Shown: positions 16,501-25,548 of the stretch, in pieces
How positions within the stretch are numbered: position 1 is the stretch's first letter
How the letters are laid out: the number at the start of each line of letters is the position of its first letter
Source: Flavobacterium cerinum
GTDB lineage: Bacteria > Bacteroidota > Bacteroidia > Flavobacteriales > Flavobacteriaceae
Assembly (NCBI RefSeq): GCF_004028155.1
Contig: NZ_SBII01000001.1
Span: 1 to 64,000, forward strand
Reading direction: 5' to 3'
DNA: 64,000 bases
Notes under the pieces: generated by a model
Told to the model about the DNA's origin: nothing
Seen by the model: only the letters and a program-made list of their open reading frames with translations
Databases searched by the model: none
Program-made: the position numbers and the translations under genes

Positions 16501-16574
16501 TGGCAAATTTTCGGCAACATGGCAACAAAAGAAAATTGGCTGTTTAGTCCCTAAAGCGAACGATTTAGGGACTA
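16501..16574. promoter_or_regulatory. Dyad in the divergent late promoter region
   Basis: TAGTCCCTAAA (16545..16555) and TTTAGGGACTA (16564..16574) form a perfect 11-bp inverted repeat with an 8-bp spacer. A half-copy, TTTAGGCACT, follows at 16585. GGCAA occurs three times at 16502, 16513 and 16521. The region separates the two divergent late operons, so a late activator or repressor dimer could control both from here. Confidence 0.55.
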
Positions 16575-16657
16575 TATCAAAATCTTTAGGCACTCAACAC
16601 CCTTTTTTAAATTTTTTGATGGAAAGCGAACCTTTGCCTTACTAAAGAAGTATAGCA

Positions 16658-17089
16658 ATGGCAAAAAAACAATCAATGAACAATGATGATAAGAAGGCTC
16701 TTGCCTATGAGCTTTTTATGGAAACCGATAAAACGGGCAAAGAGATATCATCAATTATAGGTGTCACTGAAAAGACTTTTGGAGTATGGAAAAATTCAGG
16801 GGATTGGGAGCTTAGAAAGCAGGCTCAGACGGTTACCGCCAAAAACATCATTACAAACCTTTATGAGAAAGCCTATGAGCTTTCGATGGCAAAGACCGTC
16901 GATGCTGATAAACTTGTAAAGCTTGCCAATACTATCGAAAAGCTTTCAAATAAAAAGGTTACGATCAGCCAAATTATAAATGTGTTTAAGGACTTTACGA
17001 CTTTTGCCTTTGGAGAAAACCCCGAAGTAGCAAAGCAGATAAATATTTTGCAAAGAAAGTATGTGGACCATAAGCTTAATGGGGAATAA
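16658..17089 (+). CDS. Terminase small subunit
   Basis: 143 residues. The N-terminal half is a helix-turn-helix (KALAYELFMETDKTGKEISS then IIGVTEKTFGVWKNSGDWEL) of the type that binds packaging DNA, followed by a helical oligomerisation part. The stop of this gene overlaps the start of the large subunit gene (17089), so the subunits are coupled. First gene of the plus-strand late operon. Confidence 0.82.
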   Translation: MAKKQSMNNDDKKALAYELFMETDKTGKEISSIIGVTEKTFGVWKNSGDWELRKQAQTVTAKNIITNLYEKAYELSMAKTVDADKLVKLANTIEKLSNKKVTISQIINVFKDFTTFAFGENPEVAKQINILQRKYVDHKLNGE

Positions 17090-18672
17090 TGGCAGCACCA
17101 ATAATTACAAAAAGAGATTATAACGAGTGGTTAGTGTTTTGCCAAACGGTGCAAAACTCAACTGCTGTCAACCTGTTTGAACCGGCAGATGTTCAGGAGG
17201 CACGGAAAAAAAGAGCGCTAAAGGACTACAATTATTTTGTAAAAGAATATTATCCAACGTATGCCGATGCCGATTGTGCTGATTGGCAGATTGAGTTTGC
17301 AAATGAATGCCTGAAAGACCCCAACTTTTTCGGCATAGCTGAATGGCCCCGTGAGCATGCAAAATCTGTACACATAACCATTATCATACCTATGTGGCTG
17401 ATTGCACACGGTGAGTTAACGGGAATGATACTGATGGGTAAAAATGAGAATGATGCCTGCAACCTCTTATCTGATGTTCAGGCTCAGCTCCAATTCAATG
17501 AGCTGTTTGCACATGATTTTGGTGTGCAGTACAATTTTGGTTCCTGGACTGATGGGGATTTTACAACAAAGGACGGTATCAGGTTTTTAGCAATTGGTAG
17601 GGACCAAACGCCGAGGGGTGCAAGGAAGGGCGAAAAGCGACCTAACTATGGGGTAATTGATGATATAGATGATGATGAGATCGTACACAATCAAAAGAGG
17701 GTTGGCAAGATCGTAAAGAGGATTTTGGGTGCTTTCTATTTTGCCTTATCCATTAAAGGTGCGCGGTTGTGCATGGGTGGCAACAGGATTCACTCTCAAT
17801 CAATTTTAGCGCATATAGTTGGCGATACTAAACCAGGTGCAAAAAAACGCCCGGGCATTTTCCACAGCAAGGTAAAAGCCCTTACTGATATAAAGTATGA
17901 TGCAATGGGTAACATCATCAGTGCTAAAGTGGCATGGTGGCAGCGCTATTCATTAGAGGAAATCGTAAGGAAAATAAACAAGGCGGGGCCAGTTCTCGCT
18001 AAACAGGAGTTTTTCCACGAAACCGAGATTGAAGGAAAGCTCTTCCTTAACCGGTATTTCAAATTTGTAACCCTGCCAAAGCTCAGGAGGATGCAGGTGA
18101 TTATCGGGTATTTTGACCCTTCATTTGAGAATAGTGTAACATCGGATTTTAAGGCGGTTTCTGTTTGGGGACTGCTTAATGAAAAACGCTATTGCATTAA
18201 ACGCTATACAAGACGGTCAGAGCTTGAAGATGTTTTCCAATGGATGATAAATTTTGAAAAGAAACTACCGGCAGGTGTGGCAGTTATTTGGTATGTAGAA
18301 AAGCAATTTTTCACAAGACCGATAAAATTGGCATTGGCAAGGATTAAAAGGAAAAACGGCAATTACCCTCTTAATGTAATTGAGGATGACAGGAACAAAC
18401 CTAACAAATTCAGCCGTATCGTAAAAATGACCCCTGAATATGCTGCGGGTAATGTTTACTACAACATTGATGAGGAAAACGACCCTGATATGGTAGAAGG
18501 CAACATGCAGGTAAGAGGGATAGAACCGGGCTATAATACACCTGATGATGCCCCCGATAGTGATGAGGGCGGATGGTTTTATTTAGATCAGCATTTGAGC
18601 ATGCCTGCTGAAGATATGGAGGGCAGTGCCAATATTGGGAAAAGGGAACGTAACGAAAATAATGCTTACTAA
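17089..18672 (+). CDS. Terminase large subunit (Mu gp28-like)
   Basis: 527 residues. The ATPase part has WPREHAKSVHIT at the Walker A position (an R/K-rich GKS variant), GMILMGKNENDACNLLSDVQ, and Walker B GVIDDIDDDE. The nuclease part has IIGYFDPSFENSVTSDFKAV with the metal-binding Asp residues. It cuts and pumps DNA into proheads; in Mu-like phages packaging starts inside one prophage end and runs into host DNA. Overlaps the small subunit gene. Confidence 0.92.
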   Translation: MAAPIITKRDYNEWLVFCQTVQNSTAVNLFEPADVQEARKKRALKDYNYFVKEYYPTYADADCADWQIEFANECLKDPNFFGIAEWPREHAKSVHITIIIPMWLIAHGELTGMILMGKNENDACNLLSDVQAQLQFNELFAHDFGVQYNFGSWTDGDFTTKDGIRFLAIGRDQTPRGARKGEKRPNYGVIDDIDDDEIVHNQKRVGKIVKRILGAFYFALSIKGARLCMGGNRIHSQSILAHIVGDTKPGAKKRPGIFHSKVKALTDIKYDAMGNIISAKVAWWQRYSLEEIVRKINKAGPVLAKQEFFHETEIEGKLFLNRYFKFVTLPKLRRMQVIIGYFDPSFENSVTSDFKAVSVWGLLNEKRYCIKRYTRRSELEDVFQWMINFEKKLPAGVAVIWYVEKQFFTRPIKLALARIKRKNGNYPLNVIEDDRNKPNKFSRIVKMTPEYAAGNVYYNIDEENDPDMVEGNMQVRGIEPGYNTPDDAPDSDEGGWFYLDQHLSMPAEDMEGSANIGKRERNENNAY

Positions 18673-18673
18673 T

Positions 18674-19102
18674 ATGAGATTTTTAAACGATAACGATTAT
18701 AAAAAAGTAATACGTCAATGGATTAAGAATTTGATTTCTTATGAAAGTGAGGACGTACTGGAGGATGCAGAGCTCGCAGCTCAATCAGAAATGGAAACCT
18801 ATTTAGTTTCACGGTATGATACACAGGCCATATTTAATACGGGTCAAGAGCCTGAGCAAAGGAGCGCTCTTATTGTGATGTACCTGGTAGATATGGCGCT
18901 TTACCATTTGCACGCTAACATACAGCCAAATGATGTCCCTGAAGTAAGAGAAAACAGATACAAGCAGGCAATCAGTTGGCTCAAAGATGTAGCAGCGGGA
19001 AAAATAAGCCCTGTACTTCCTGTAAAAGTAATTGTGCCGGGGGAAGATAATACAGGCAATATTGCTTTGGGATGTAATCCTAAAGTGTCAGAACGATTTT
19101 AA
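18674..19102 (+). CDS. gp36/DUF1320-like head-tail protein
   Basis: 142 residues from MRFLNDNDYKKV. An ATG 12 nt upstream (18662) overlaps the end of the terminase gene and is an alternative. The pattern (LxxxD at the N-terminus, LEDAELAAQSEMETYLVSRY, then SALIVMYLVDMALYHLHANI and YKQAISWLKDVAAGKISP) is that of DUF1320/Mu gp36, an adaptor at the head-tail junction. TTTAAA boxes lie between its stop and the portal start. Confidence 0.78.
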   Translation: MRFLNDNDYKKVIRQWIKNLISYESEDVLEDAELAAQSEMETYLVSRYDTQAIFNTGQEPEQRSALIVMYLVDMALYHLHANIQPNDVPEVRENRYKQAISWLKDVAAGKISPVLPVKVIVPGEDNTGNIALGCNPKVSERF

Positions 19103-19124
19103 ACACTATTTAAAGCATATTTAA

Positions 19125-22124
19125 ATGAACATTAAAAACAGATTATCGGGCTTATTTGGTAAGACAACTGAGCAGAAAGAAATTGATGCAGCAGTCACCC
19201 AAATGGTTAATGCTATTAAAAATCAAAGGTCCCTATTTAAGAAAGAAATAAAGGAGTGGAAACTTGCAAAATTTGCTGCTTTCAATAAAGATATGCCCCG
19301 TAGGCATTTGCTTATTCAATTGTATGATGACATCATGGATGATGCTTTCATTTTTGGTATAAGTGAAACGCGAAAGCTCAGGATTTCCAATAAAGGCTTT
19401 GTGATCGTAAACAGTAAAGGAGAAATCGACCCCGATAAAACTAAGCTTTTGAAAAAAGAATGGTTCAACAAACTTATTAAAGTTTCAGTTGAAAGTATGT
19501 ATTACGGTTATTCCCTTCTTTACCCGCAAGAGCTTGATGAGGATGGCTATATCAAAAAATTAAGTTTGGTATTTCGTGATCATGTGGTACCTGAGACAGA
19601 GGAAATATTAAAAGAAGTCTTTGACCAGTCAGGGGTTAAGTTCAGGGAAGCTCCTTATGATAAATGGATGTTTTGGATAAACTATGACAACTTTATTGGC
19701 ATCTTAAACAAAGCAGCGCCTCTTTACATATTTAAAAAACACTCATGGCAGAACTGGGATGAGTTCGAGGAAATGTTCGGCATTCCTATCAGGACGGCAA
19801 AAGTAGCATCGACTGATAAAAGGGTACAGCAGGAGGTTGACAAATGGCTTAAAGATTTGGGTTCAGCTGCGTGGGGTCGTTTCCCTGAAGGCGTTGAGAT
19901 CGATATAAAAGAAAGCAATTCCCGTGATGCCTTTAATGTCTTTAATGAAAAGAGAAAAGCGTGTAACGAAGAGCTTGCCATCCTTTTCGATGGTAACTCA
20001 GAAACATCTAAAGATACAGGCAGCAGGGCGAAAGCTGAGGCATTGATTGACAGTACACAATCACTTATTGAACTGGATGATGAAATGCGCGTACAGTTCA
20101 TGGTTAATGATGACCTGTTGCCGTGGCTGATTAATTTGGGATATCCTTTTGAAAAGGGGGATGAATTCCAATGGAACTACAACGAGCAGGCCACACCTAA
20201 AGAACGCCTCGACATCTTTAAAGGGGTTAAGGATTTGGGGTATAAAGTGAAAAAAGAGCAGATTGAGACTGAGCTTGACGTGGAAATTGTAGGCGAATAC
20301 ACGACAGCACAACCGGTACCGCCAAATGATGATGACCCCGACAAAGATGACCCTGACGACATTGATGATAAAAAGGATGACAAAAAGCCTAAAGCGGGTT
20401 TTAAGCTGCCCCATGCCCATCATAAAGGTTGCGGGTGTGGGGCGTGTGATCTTACCTACAGGCTGATTGATTTTAACCTGCTTGCTGCATTGTCAGGCGA
20501 TGAGGAACGCTTTTTAAAAGAGCTTTGGAATAATCCTGACAGCATCAACTTTAATTATAAAGAATTCAGGGCAACACATCCCGAATTGCTTGATGCCGTC
20601 AGGGGCGGGTTTGGCAATATTGATTTTGATTTTCAAAGCCCTGATCACCTTACAATGGAATTGTTCCAGGCGAACATACACCGCTTTGGGGTTGACAAAA
20701 CCTTAAAGGAAATATTAGACCTGAACGAGATCATCAAATCTGCTAAAGACTTTTCAGAATTCAGGGAACGTGCAAAAAAGTTATTCCCAAACTATAAAGA
20801 GTTATGGCTTAGAACTGAATGGGACCATGCGCATGCGGTATCACAAATGGGTGCACGGCAAATTGAAATGATGCAGGATGCAGATATTGCTCCTTACTGG
20901 AAATTCAAGGCTACGAGGGACGAACGCACAACGGAAATCTGCAACAGCATTCATAATAAAGTATTCCGCAAAAGTGATAGCGATGCTTGGAGATTCCTTC
21001 CCCCGCTTCATTTCAAATGCCGTTCTGATGCTGAGGACGTGCTCGAAGGTTATGACGGTAACGTTGAAAGTTTTAATGATGCTGTTGCCCTTGACCCTGA
21101 TGGATGGGCGAAAATGCAAAAGGCAGGCTTTGATGTCAATTGGGGCGATGCAAAAGAGGTTTTCACAGCAACACAGGGTTATCTCAGGAATGCGGGTGTA
21201 CAGCCTTTAGATGTGAGTTTATTTGACTTCTCAGCTTTTGGGCTTAAACCTTTTGGCAGTATATCATCAAAGGGAATATTGCCAACTGAGCATTTTGATT
21301 TTGATGCCTTCAGGGATAGATCAGGTTTAGCTCGTATTGAAGATGCTGAGGGTATGCCTAACTGGTTGAGCCGTGAGTTGTTCGATTCGTTTGACGATGA
21401 CGGCAAAAAGGTGATTGCTGATGTGTTGCATTCGGCAGATGAAATATACTGGATTGATGACAGCGGGACTTTCACCAAAAAGTATATAAAGTATTACAAA
21501 GGCTCAACCTATGAGGCTGTTGTTACCTATACTAAAAACAGTAAGGCTACTTTACAGCAATTAACCAAAATAGCAAACCCTGATGAACAAAGAAAGGGAT
21601 TATTGATTTACACACCGTCAGGACAAATTGAATGGCGAAAAGGGCAGTATTCAGGCTATTCTGATGAGTATGTTAAGCATTCATTCGATGATAAGAATGG
21701 CGGGTACCTGGTAAGCCATAAACTGCATAATAAAAGCGAGCTCAGCAATAACCTTGTAACTGGTGGCTTGCTTGAAAAACTCGGTAAGGCTGTGGAGCTG
21801 TTGCCGGTTGTTCCGGGCAAAAACCCTGATGCACTTATTAACGGTGTAGAATGGGAGTTTAAACTGCTTACAAATTATAGTAACCTTTTCAACAGGATAA
21901 AAGAAGAGGTTAAGCGAGCCTCAAAACAGTCAGGAAATGTTATGCTGCATATTAATGGAAAATATAACAATAACGACATTATAAGGGGCTTGAACGCGGT
22001 AATAAAGAATGATGATTCACGAAGGGTGCGATTTGTTGCCCTGCTATTCAATGATGATAAGCTTTTTGTGTTTTCGAGAAAGCAAATCGAAACCCGTGAG
22101 TTTGAAGCTTTGCTGAAGGGATAA
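19125..22124 (+). CDS. Portal-MuF fusion with C-terminal nuclease toxin modules
   Basis: 999 residues. Residues 1-~400 match the DUF935 portal (Mu gp29), with WDEFEEMFGIPIRTAKV. An acidic linker (about 405-430) and a His/Cys-rich patch HAHHKGCGCGACD follow. The MuF head-morphogenesis domain (about 555-640) has HAVSQMGARQIEMM, RDERTTEIC and PPLHFKCRSDAE. Residues about 735-830 (SADEIYWIDDSG, KKYIKYYKGS, RKGLLIY) resemble the PBECR-type nuclease folds found on MuF proteins. The last ~120 residues hold PDALINGVEWEFK (D~901, E~910, K~912), the PD-(D/E)XK pattern of CdiA-type toxin nucleases. Portal and MuF are usually separate genes; here one chain could carry a nuclease cargo in the virion. No adjacent immunity gene is visible. 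Confidence 0.85.
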   Translation: MNIKNRLSGLFGKTTEQKEIDAAVTQMVNAIKNQRSLFKKEIKEWKLAKFAAFNKDMPRRHLLIQLYDDIMDDAFIFGISETRKLRISNKGFVIVNSKGEIDPDKTKLLKKEWFNKLIKVSVESMYYGYSLLYPQELDEDGYIKKLSLVFRDHVVPETEEILKEVFDQSGVKFREAPYDKWMFWINYDNFIGILNKAAPLYIFKKHSWQNWDEFEEMFGIPIRTAKVASTDKRVQQEVDKWLKDLGSAAWGRFPEGVEIDIKESNSRDAFNVFNEKRKACNEELAILFDGNSETSKDTGSRAKAEALIDSTQSLIELDDEMRVQFMVNDDLLPWLINLGYPFEKGDEFQWNYNEQATPKERLDIFKGVKDLGYKVKKEQIETELDVEIVGEYTTAQPVPPNDDDPDKDDPDDIDDKKDDKKPKAGFKLPHAHHKGCGCGACDLTYRLIDFNLLAALSGDEERFLKELWNNPDSINFNYKEFRATHPELLDAVRGGFGNIDFDFQSPDHLTMELFQANIHRFGVDKTLKEILDLNEIIKSAKDFSEFRERAKKLFPNYKELWLRTEWDHAHAVSQMGARQIEMMQDADIAPYWKFKATRDERTTEICNSIHNKVFRKSDSDAWRFLPPLHFKCRSDAEDVLEGYDGNVESFNDAVALDPDGWAKMQKAGFDVNWGDAKEVFTATQGYLRNAGVQPLDVSLFDFSAFGLKPFGSISSKGILPTEHFDFDAFRDRSGLARIEDAEGMPNWLSRELFDSFDDDGKKVIADVLHSADEIYWIDDSGTFTKKYIKYYKGSTYEAVVTYTKNSKATLQQLTKIANPDEQRKGLLIYTPSGQIEWRKGQYSGYSDEYVKHSFDDKNGGYLVSHKLHNKSELSNNLVTGGLLEKLGKAVELLPVVPGKNPDALINGVEWEFKLLTNYSNLFNRIKEEVKRASKQSGNVMLHINGKYNNNDIIRGLNAVIKNDDSRRVRFVALLFNDDKLFVFSRKQIETREFEALLKG

Positions 22125-22180
22125 AAAAAAAGCTGTACAAAAGTACAGCTCATTTTATGGCGGTCTTCCTTAGATGACCA
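22122..22180 (-). ncRNA. Candidate small RNA opposite the toxin-tape measure gap
   Basis: On the minus strand a TTG box, 17 nt, then TATATTTG (22191..22184) make a good flavobacterial promoter. A start near 22178 gives a transcript of about 57 nt with a 5' hairpin (GGTC...GACC, 22179..22162) and a terminator hairpin AGCTGTAC/GTACAGCT (22150..22131) followed by eight or more Ts. There is no reading frame of more than 3 codons. It ends just inside the 3' end of the portal-MuF gene. Confidence 0.5.
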
Positions 22181-22217
22181 TTGCAAATATACAAATTATT
22201 TTATAAATCAAATACTT

Positions 22218-23975
22218 ATGACATCATCAGGTTTAAAATATGTCCTTGACCTGATGGATAAAAGTTTTGGCATGGGGATGCGAAAGGCGCGTGAAGATAC
22301 GCGCGGTTTGGATGCTCAGGTTAACAAAACGAATGATTCCATCAAGTCATTAGGCAGGGGTATCGTTGCAGCTCTATCGGTTGCAGCACTCGTGAGCTTT
22401 ACTTCTGAAGTAACAAACACCACCGCTAAACTGGAAGGTATGGAAAATTCCATACGGTTCGCATCCGGTGTTGAGGGGCAGAAAAACCTCTCATTCCTGA
22501 ATGGCACTATCAAGACTTTAAACCTTGATATGCAGGCATCCTATAAGGGCTTTTCAACTCTTACGGGTGCCTTAATGGGTACAGCTTTAGAAGGTCAGGG
22601 CGTTCGCGATATATTCAAAGCGGTGTCAACTGCTGCATCCGTTATGGGACTGACAGGCGAACAGGCTGAGGGTGCTTTCCTTGCCTTATCACAAATGGCT
22701 AGTAAAGGCAAGGTTTCAGCGGAAGAGCTCAGGCAACAATTAGGCGAACGATTGCCCGGTGCGCTCAGGATTGCTCAAAAGGCTATGGGAATGACTGGCC
22801 CCGTCTTTAACAAGATGCTTGAAGAGGGTAAAATCTATGCTGAGGACTTTCTCCCAAAATTTGCTAAAGAACTTCAGAATACTTTTCAGGGCGGTTTAGG
22901 TGCTGCAACTAATAGTATGCAGTCATCCATTAATAAGCAAAACAATGCCCTGCTTACTTTCAAAAAGACTTTGGGCGAAACGTTTGGGACAGAACTAAAA
23001 AAAGGTATGGCATTTATTGGTGATCTGATGAAATCCTTATCGGATGCACTGCCTTATTTATTGCCTGTAAAAGATGCATTCTTAAGTGTACTTTCGGCAT
23101 TAAGCCCTTTATGGGATGGTATCATGGCAATATTTGCCGCCTTTGGCACATTGAAATCGGCATCAAGCACCTTGACCGAAACGCTTAATATTGCCGCTGT
23201 GATCGTGGAGGTATTCGCTTCGGGTGTCGGGCAGCTGCTTGAATGGGTCGCACCTCTTTTACCATGGATTGCAGCGATAACAGTTGCACAATGGGCTTGG
23301 AATTTAGCAATGGCGGCTAACCCTTTAGGAGCTACCATAATGGTCATTGTTGCATTGATCGGTATTATTAAAGTTGCTTATGATAAGATTGGAGCTTTCA
23401 GGGGTGCGGTTAAAGCAGCATGGGAGGCTATCAAGGGTTTTGCAACAGCGATCAAGGATTATGTCATTACGCGATTTAAAGAGCTGTTATCGGGTGTTGC
23501 AGGGATAGGAAAGGCAATAATGCTATTCTTTAAAGGAGATTGGAAAGGAGCATGGGAAGCAGGTAAAGAAGCTGCTAAAGACCTCGTAGGGGTTGACAGT
23601 AAAAAGGCACTGATAAATGACCTTAGAAAAGTTGGTAAGAATGCCGGGGAAGCCTACAATAAAGGTGTTGCAGAAGCTGAGCAAAATGTCCTTAAAGGCA
23701 AAGAGCCAAAAGGCATTAAGGCAAATGATAAATTGCTTGGTAATGGTGATGCTACACTTGACAAGACCAAAAAAGCACCTGCTGCCTTTTCAACATCGGT
23801 ACCGTCAGGAGGTGGCAGAACTGAGAAACATACAGTATTCAATATTGGTTCATTCGTTAAGGAGCTTAAAATTGTAACCAGTGGCATGGGTACCGACCCG
23901 GCAGAAATCAAAAAACAAATGCAAAATATCTTTAACGAGATCATTGCAGATTTAGAATTGAGAGCAGATGCATAA
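22218..23975 (+). CDS. Tape measure protein
   Basis: 585 residues. The N-terminal part is the tape-measure domain: FASGVEGQKNLSFLNGTIKT, MQASYKGFSTLTGALMGTAL and SAEELRQQLGERLPGALRIA. The middle has hydrophobic segments (about 270-400, e.g. ANPLGATIMVIVALIGIIKV), and the C-terminus is lysine-rich then structured. It sets tail length and may help DNA cross the membrane. For a contractile tail it is short. It lies on the plus strand with head genes, 11 kb away from the tail chaperone gene. ATG at 22218 follows an A/T-rich gap with a minus-strand promoter. Confidence 0.88.
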   Translation: MTSSGLKYVLDLMDKSFGMGMRKAREDTRGLDAQVNKTNDSIKSLGRGIVAALSVAALVSFTSEVTNTTAKLEGMENSIRFASGVEGQKNLSFLNGTIKTLNLDMQASYKGFSTLTGALMGTALEGQGVRDIFKAVSTAASVMGLTGEQAEGAFLALSQMASKGKVSAEELRQQLGERLPGALRIAQKAMGMTGPVFNKMLEEGKIYAEDFLPKFAKELQNTFQGGLGAATNSMQSSINKQNNALLTFKKTLGETFGTELKKGMAFIGDLMKSLSDALPYLLPVKDAFLSVLSALSPLWDGIMAIFAAFGTLKSASSTLTETLNIAAVIVEVFASGVGQLLEWVAPLLPWIAAITVAQWAWNLAMAANPLGATIMVIVALIGIIKVAYDKIGAFRGAVKAAWEAIKGFATAIKDYVITRFKELLSGVAGIGKAIMLFFKGDWKGAWEAGKEAAKDLVGVDSKKALINDLRKVGKNAGEAYNKGVAEAEQNVLKGKEPKGIKANDKLLGNGDATLDKTKKAPAAFSTSVPSGGGRTEKHTVFNIGSFVKELKIVTSGMGTDPAEIKKQMQNIFNEIIADLELRADA

Positions 23976-24480
23976 CAACAATGCTGTAGAACTGGATAAG
24001 CTCAGGAGGAAATACGAAGCTTTCAGGGCAAGGATTCCGCAACAGATTGCAATAACAGCAGTCAACTTTTTTAAGCGAAACTTTGACCGTGAGGGCTTCG
24101 TTGACCAACCTTTTCAAAAATGGAAGCCATTAAAGAACCCACGCGACAGGGGGCGTAAAATCCTGACCAAAAGCGGAAGGTTAAAAAGAGGCTTAAAAAA
24201 GCTTCAGGTGTCCAGGAACAAAGTTATTGTAGGTATAGGCAATGACATCAAATATGCACAATTGCAAAATGATGGGGGCAGGATTCCAATAACGCCAAAG
24301 ATGAGACGGTATTTTTGGGCAATGTTTAAACAGACCGGTAATGAATATTATAAAGGTCTTGCCCTGACAAAAAAAACACACATTGATATACCGAAAAGGC
24401 AGTTTATTGGAGATAGTAAGGCAATTGTGGTTACCATTGACAGGTTAATTGTAAAAGAACTTAAAAGAAGCTTAGGATGA
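23968..24480 (+). CDS. Virion morphogenesis protein, Mu gpG-like
   Basis: 170 residues. QPFQKWKPLKNPRDRGRKIL, a basic region TKSGRLKRGLKKL, and YAQLQNDGGRIPITPKMRRY match the phage virion morphogenesis family (Mu gpG, tail completion). The final PKRQFIGDS is also typical. It caps tails or helps join head and tail. It overlaps the tape measure gene by 8 bp and the next gene by 4 bp. Confidence 0.82.
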   Translation: MHNNNAVELDKLRRKYEAFRARIPQQIAITAVNFFKRNFDREGFVDQPFQKWKPLKNPRDRGRKILTKSGRLKRGLKKLQVSRNKVIVGIGNDIKYAQLQNDGGRIPITPKMRRYFWAMFKQTGNEYYKGLALTKKTHIDIPKRQFIGDSKAIVVTIDRLIVKELKRSLG

Positions 24481-25028
24481 GCGTAAAAAAGCACACATAT
24501 AAAGAGATAAGTACTTATCTTAAAACGAACGTTGACGGCCTTGAATTTGTGGACAAATACAGGGGACAGCTTGACAACGTGAATAATTTTGTATTTCCCC
24601 GACCTGCTGTATTTATAAGCTATGGCCGATTTGAATATGAGAGCCTTTCGGCAGGTAACCAACAGGGAAAAGGTATTATAAGGGTCAGGATTGTAGTTGA
24701 GAATTATGCCGATGCTTTTGAGGGTTCTTTCAATCAGGATGCAGCACTTGATTTTTTCGAGATCAATGAGAAAGTGCACACGGCATTACAAGGTCTTTCA
24801 GGAACTTATTTTAGTGGTTTAAACAGGTTAACCGATGAGGATGACGAGGACCACGGAAATTTGATTGTTACTGTTATGGAATATGAGTGCAATATAATAG
24901 ATGATAGCGCCTGGTCACAAAAGAACTTTATACTTACTGATCCTGAGCTTAAAGTGGAGTATATAAACAAAGAGGGCTTTCCTCAGCAAATTGAAGAAAG
25001 CCCGCCTTTTGTAATACCTATGAAATAA
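24477..25028 (+). CDS. Tail terminator/completion-like protein
   Basis: 183 residues, starting MSVKKHTYKEISTYLKTNVD. Features such as RPAVFISYGRFEYESLSAGN, a beta strand IIRVRIVVENYADAFEG, FFEINEKVHTALQGL and VTVMEYECNIIDD are those of phage tail terminator/neck proteins (DUF1834 or gp37-like position). It is coupled to the gpG-like gene and is the last gene of the plus late operon; it faces a convergent gene 1 bp away. Confidence 0.6.
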   Translation: MSVKKHTYKEISTYLKTNVDGLEFVDKYRGQLDNVNNFVFPRPAVFISYGRFEYESLSAGNQQGKGIIRVRIVVENYADAFEGSFNQDAALDFFEINEKVHTALQGLSGTYFSGLNRLTDEDDEDHGNLIVTVMEYECNIIDDSAWSQKNFILTDPELKVEYINKEGFPQQIEESPPFVIPMK

Positions 25029-25029
25029 G

Positions 25030-25548
25030 CTATATTCTATCTTTGGCAGTAACAACGGTAATTTTTGCTGTTTTACTGTCAGGGAATGTAAGTGTAGCAA
25101 CGTCCGAAAGAAAACGTGAACTAACCACCTCGCCAAATTTCACATCAGCAAAATTTAATGATGTGCTCCAAAAGCCACAAAAGAATTGAATCACTTTTTG
25201 CGGGTCGCCGGTTATCTCGACTTTGGTAGTCATTGGCAGATCGTATTTTGCAATTTTCTTTTTTGTGAATTTCACATTAACATAGCCCTGTTGTTCAACT
25301 CCTGACACAATCTTTTTCTGAAACTTATATTGCCATTCTGTAGGAGTATCTTTTGAAAATTTTGCACCACAATCAGCCATGCCTATTTTTTGTAAATATG
25401 CCTGTATAGCAGAATCGTTATTGCCATATTCCACATTGGTCAAAAGAGTTTCATATTGATTGCCTGCTGCTGCATCAATATCTACATCTTCATAAGTGGT
25501 TTGCCCAAAGGCGTTAAAACAAAGTAAAAGGATAATAAGGTTTTTCAT
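25030..25548 (-). CDS. Secreted hypothetical protein of the prophage
   Basis: 172 residues. The start MKNLIILLLCFNAFGQTTYE is a short signal peptide with likely cleavage after GQ. The mature part is a beta-rich, soluble protein with two cysteines (Cys60 and Cys124 region). Not recognised. It is convergent with the late plus operon and coupled by 4 bp to the upstream small gene 25545..25751. Export to the periplasm suggests a lysogenic trait such as superinfection exclusion, but that is a guess. Confidence 0.6.
   Translation of the reverse strand: MKNLIILLLCFNAFGQTTYEDVDIDAAAGNQYETLLTNVEYGNNDSAIQAYLQKIGMADCGAKFSKDTPTEWQYKFQKKIVSGVEQQGYVNVKFTKKKIAKYDLPMTTKVEITGDPQKVIQFFCGFWSTSLNFADVKFGEVVSSRFLSDVATLTFPDSKTAKITVVTAKDRI

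Noticed and set aside
21875..22186. Antisense frame at the end of the toxin gene as an immunity protein
   Set aside because: Its composition is that of a shadow frame (Ser/Phe/Leu-rich), its start lies in the small RNA hairpin region, and most of it mirrors the nuclease coding sequence.
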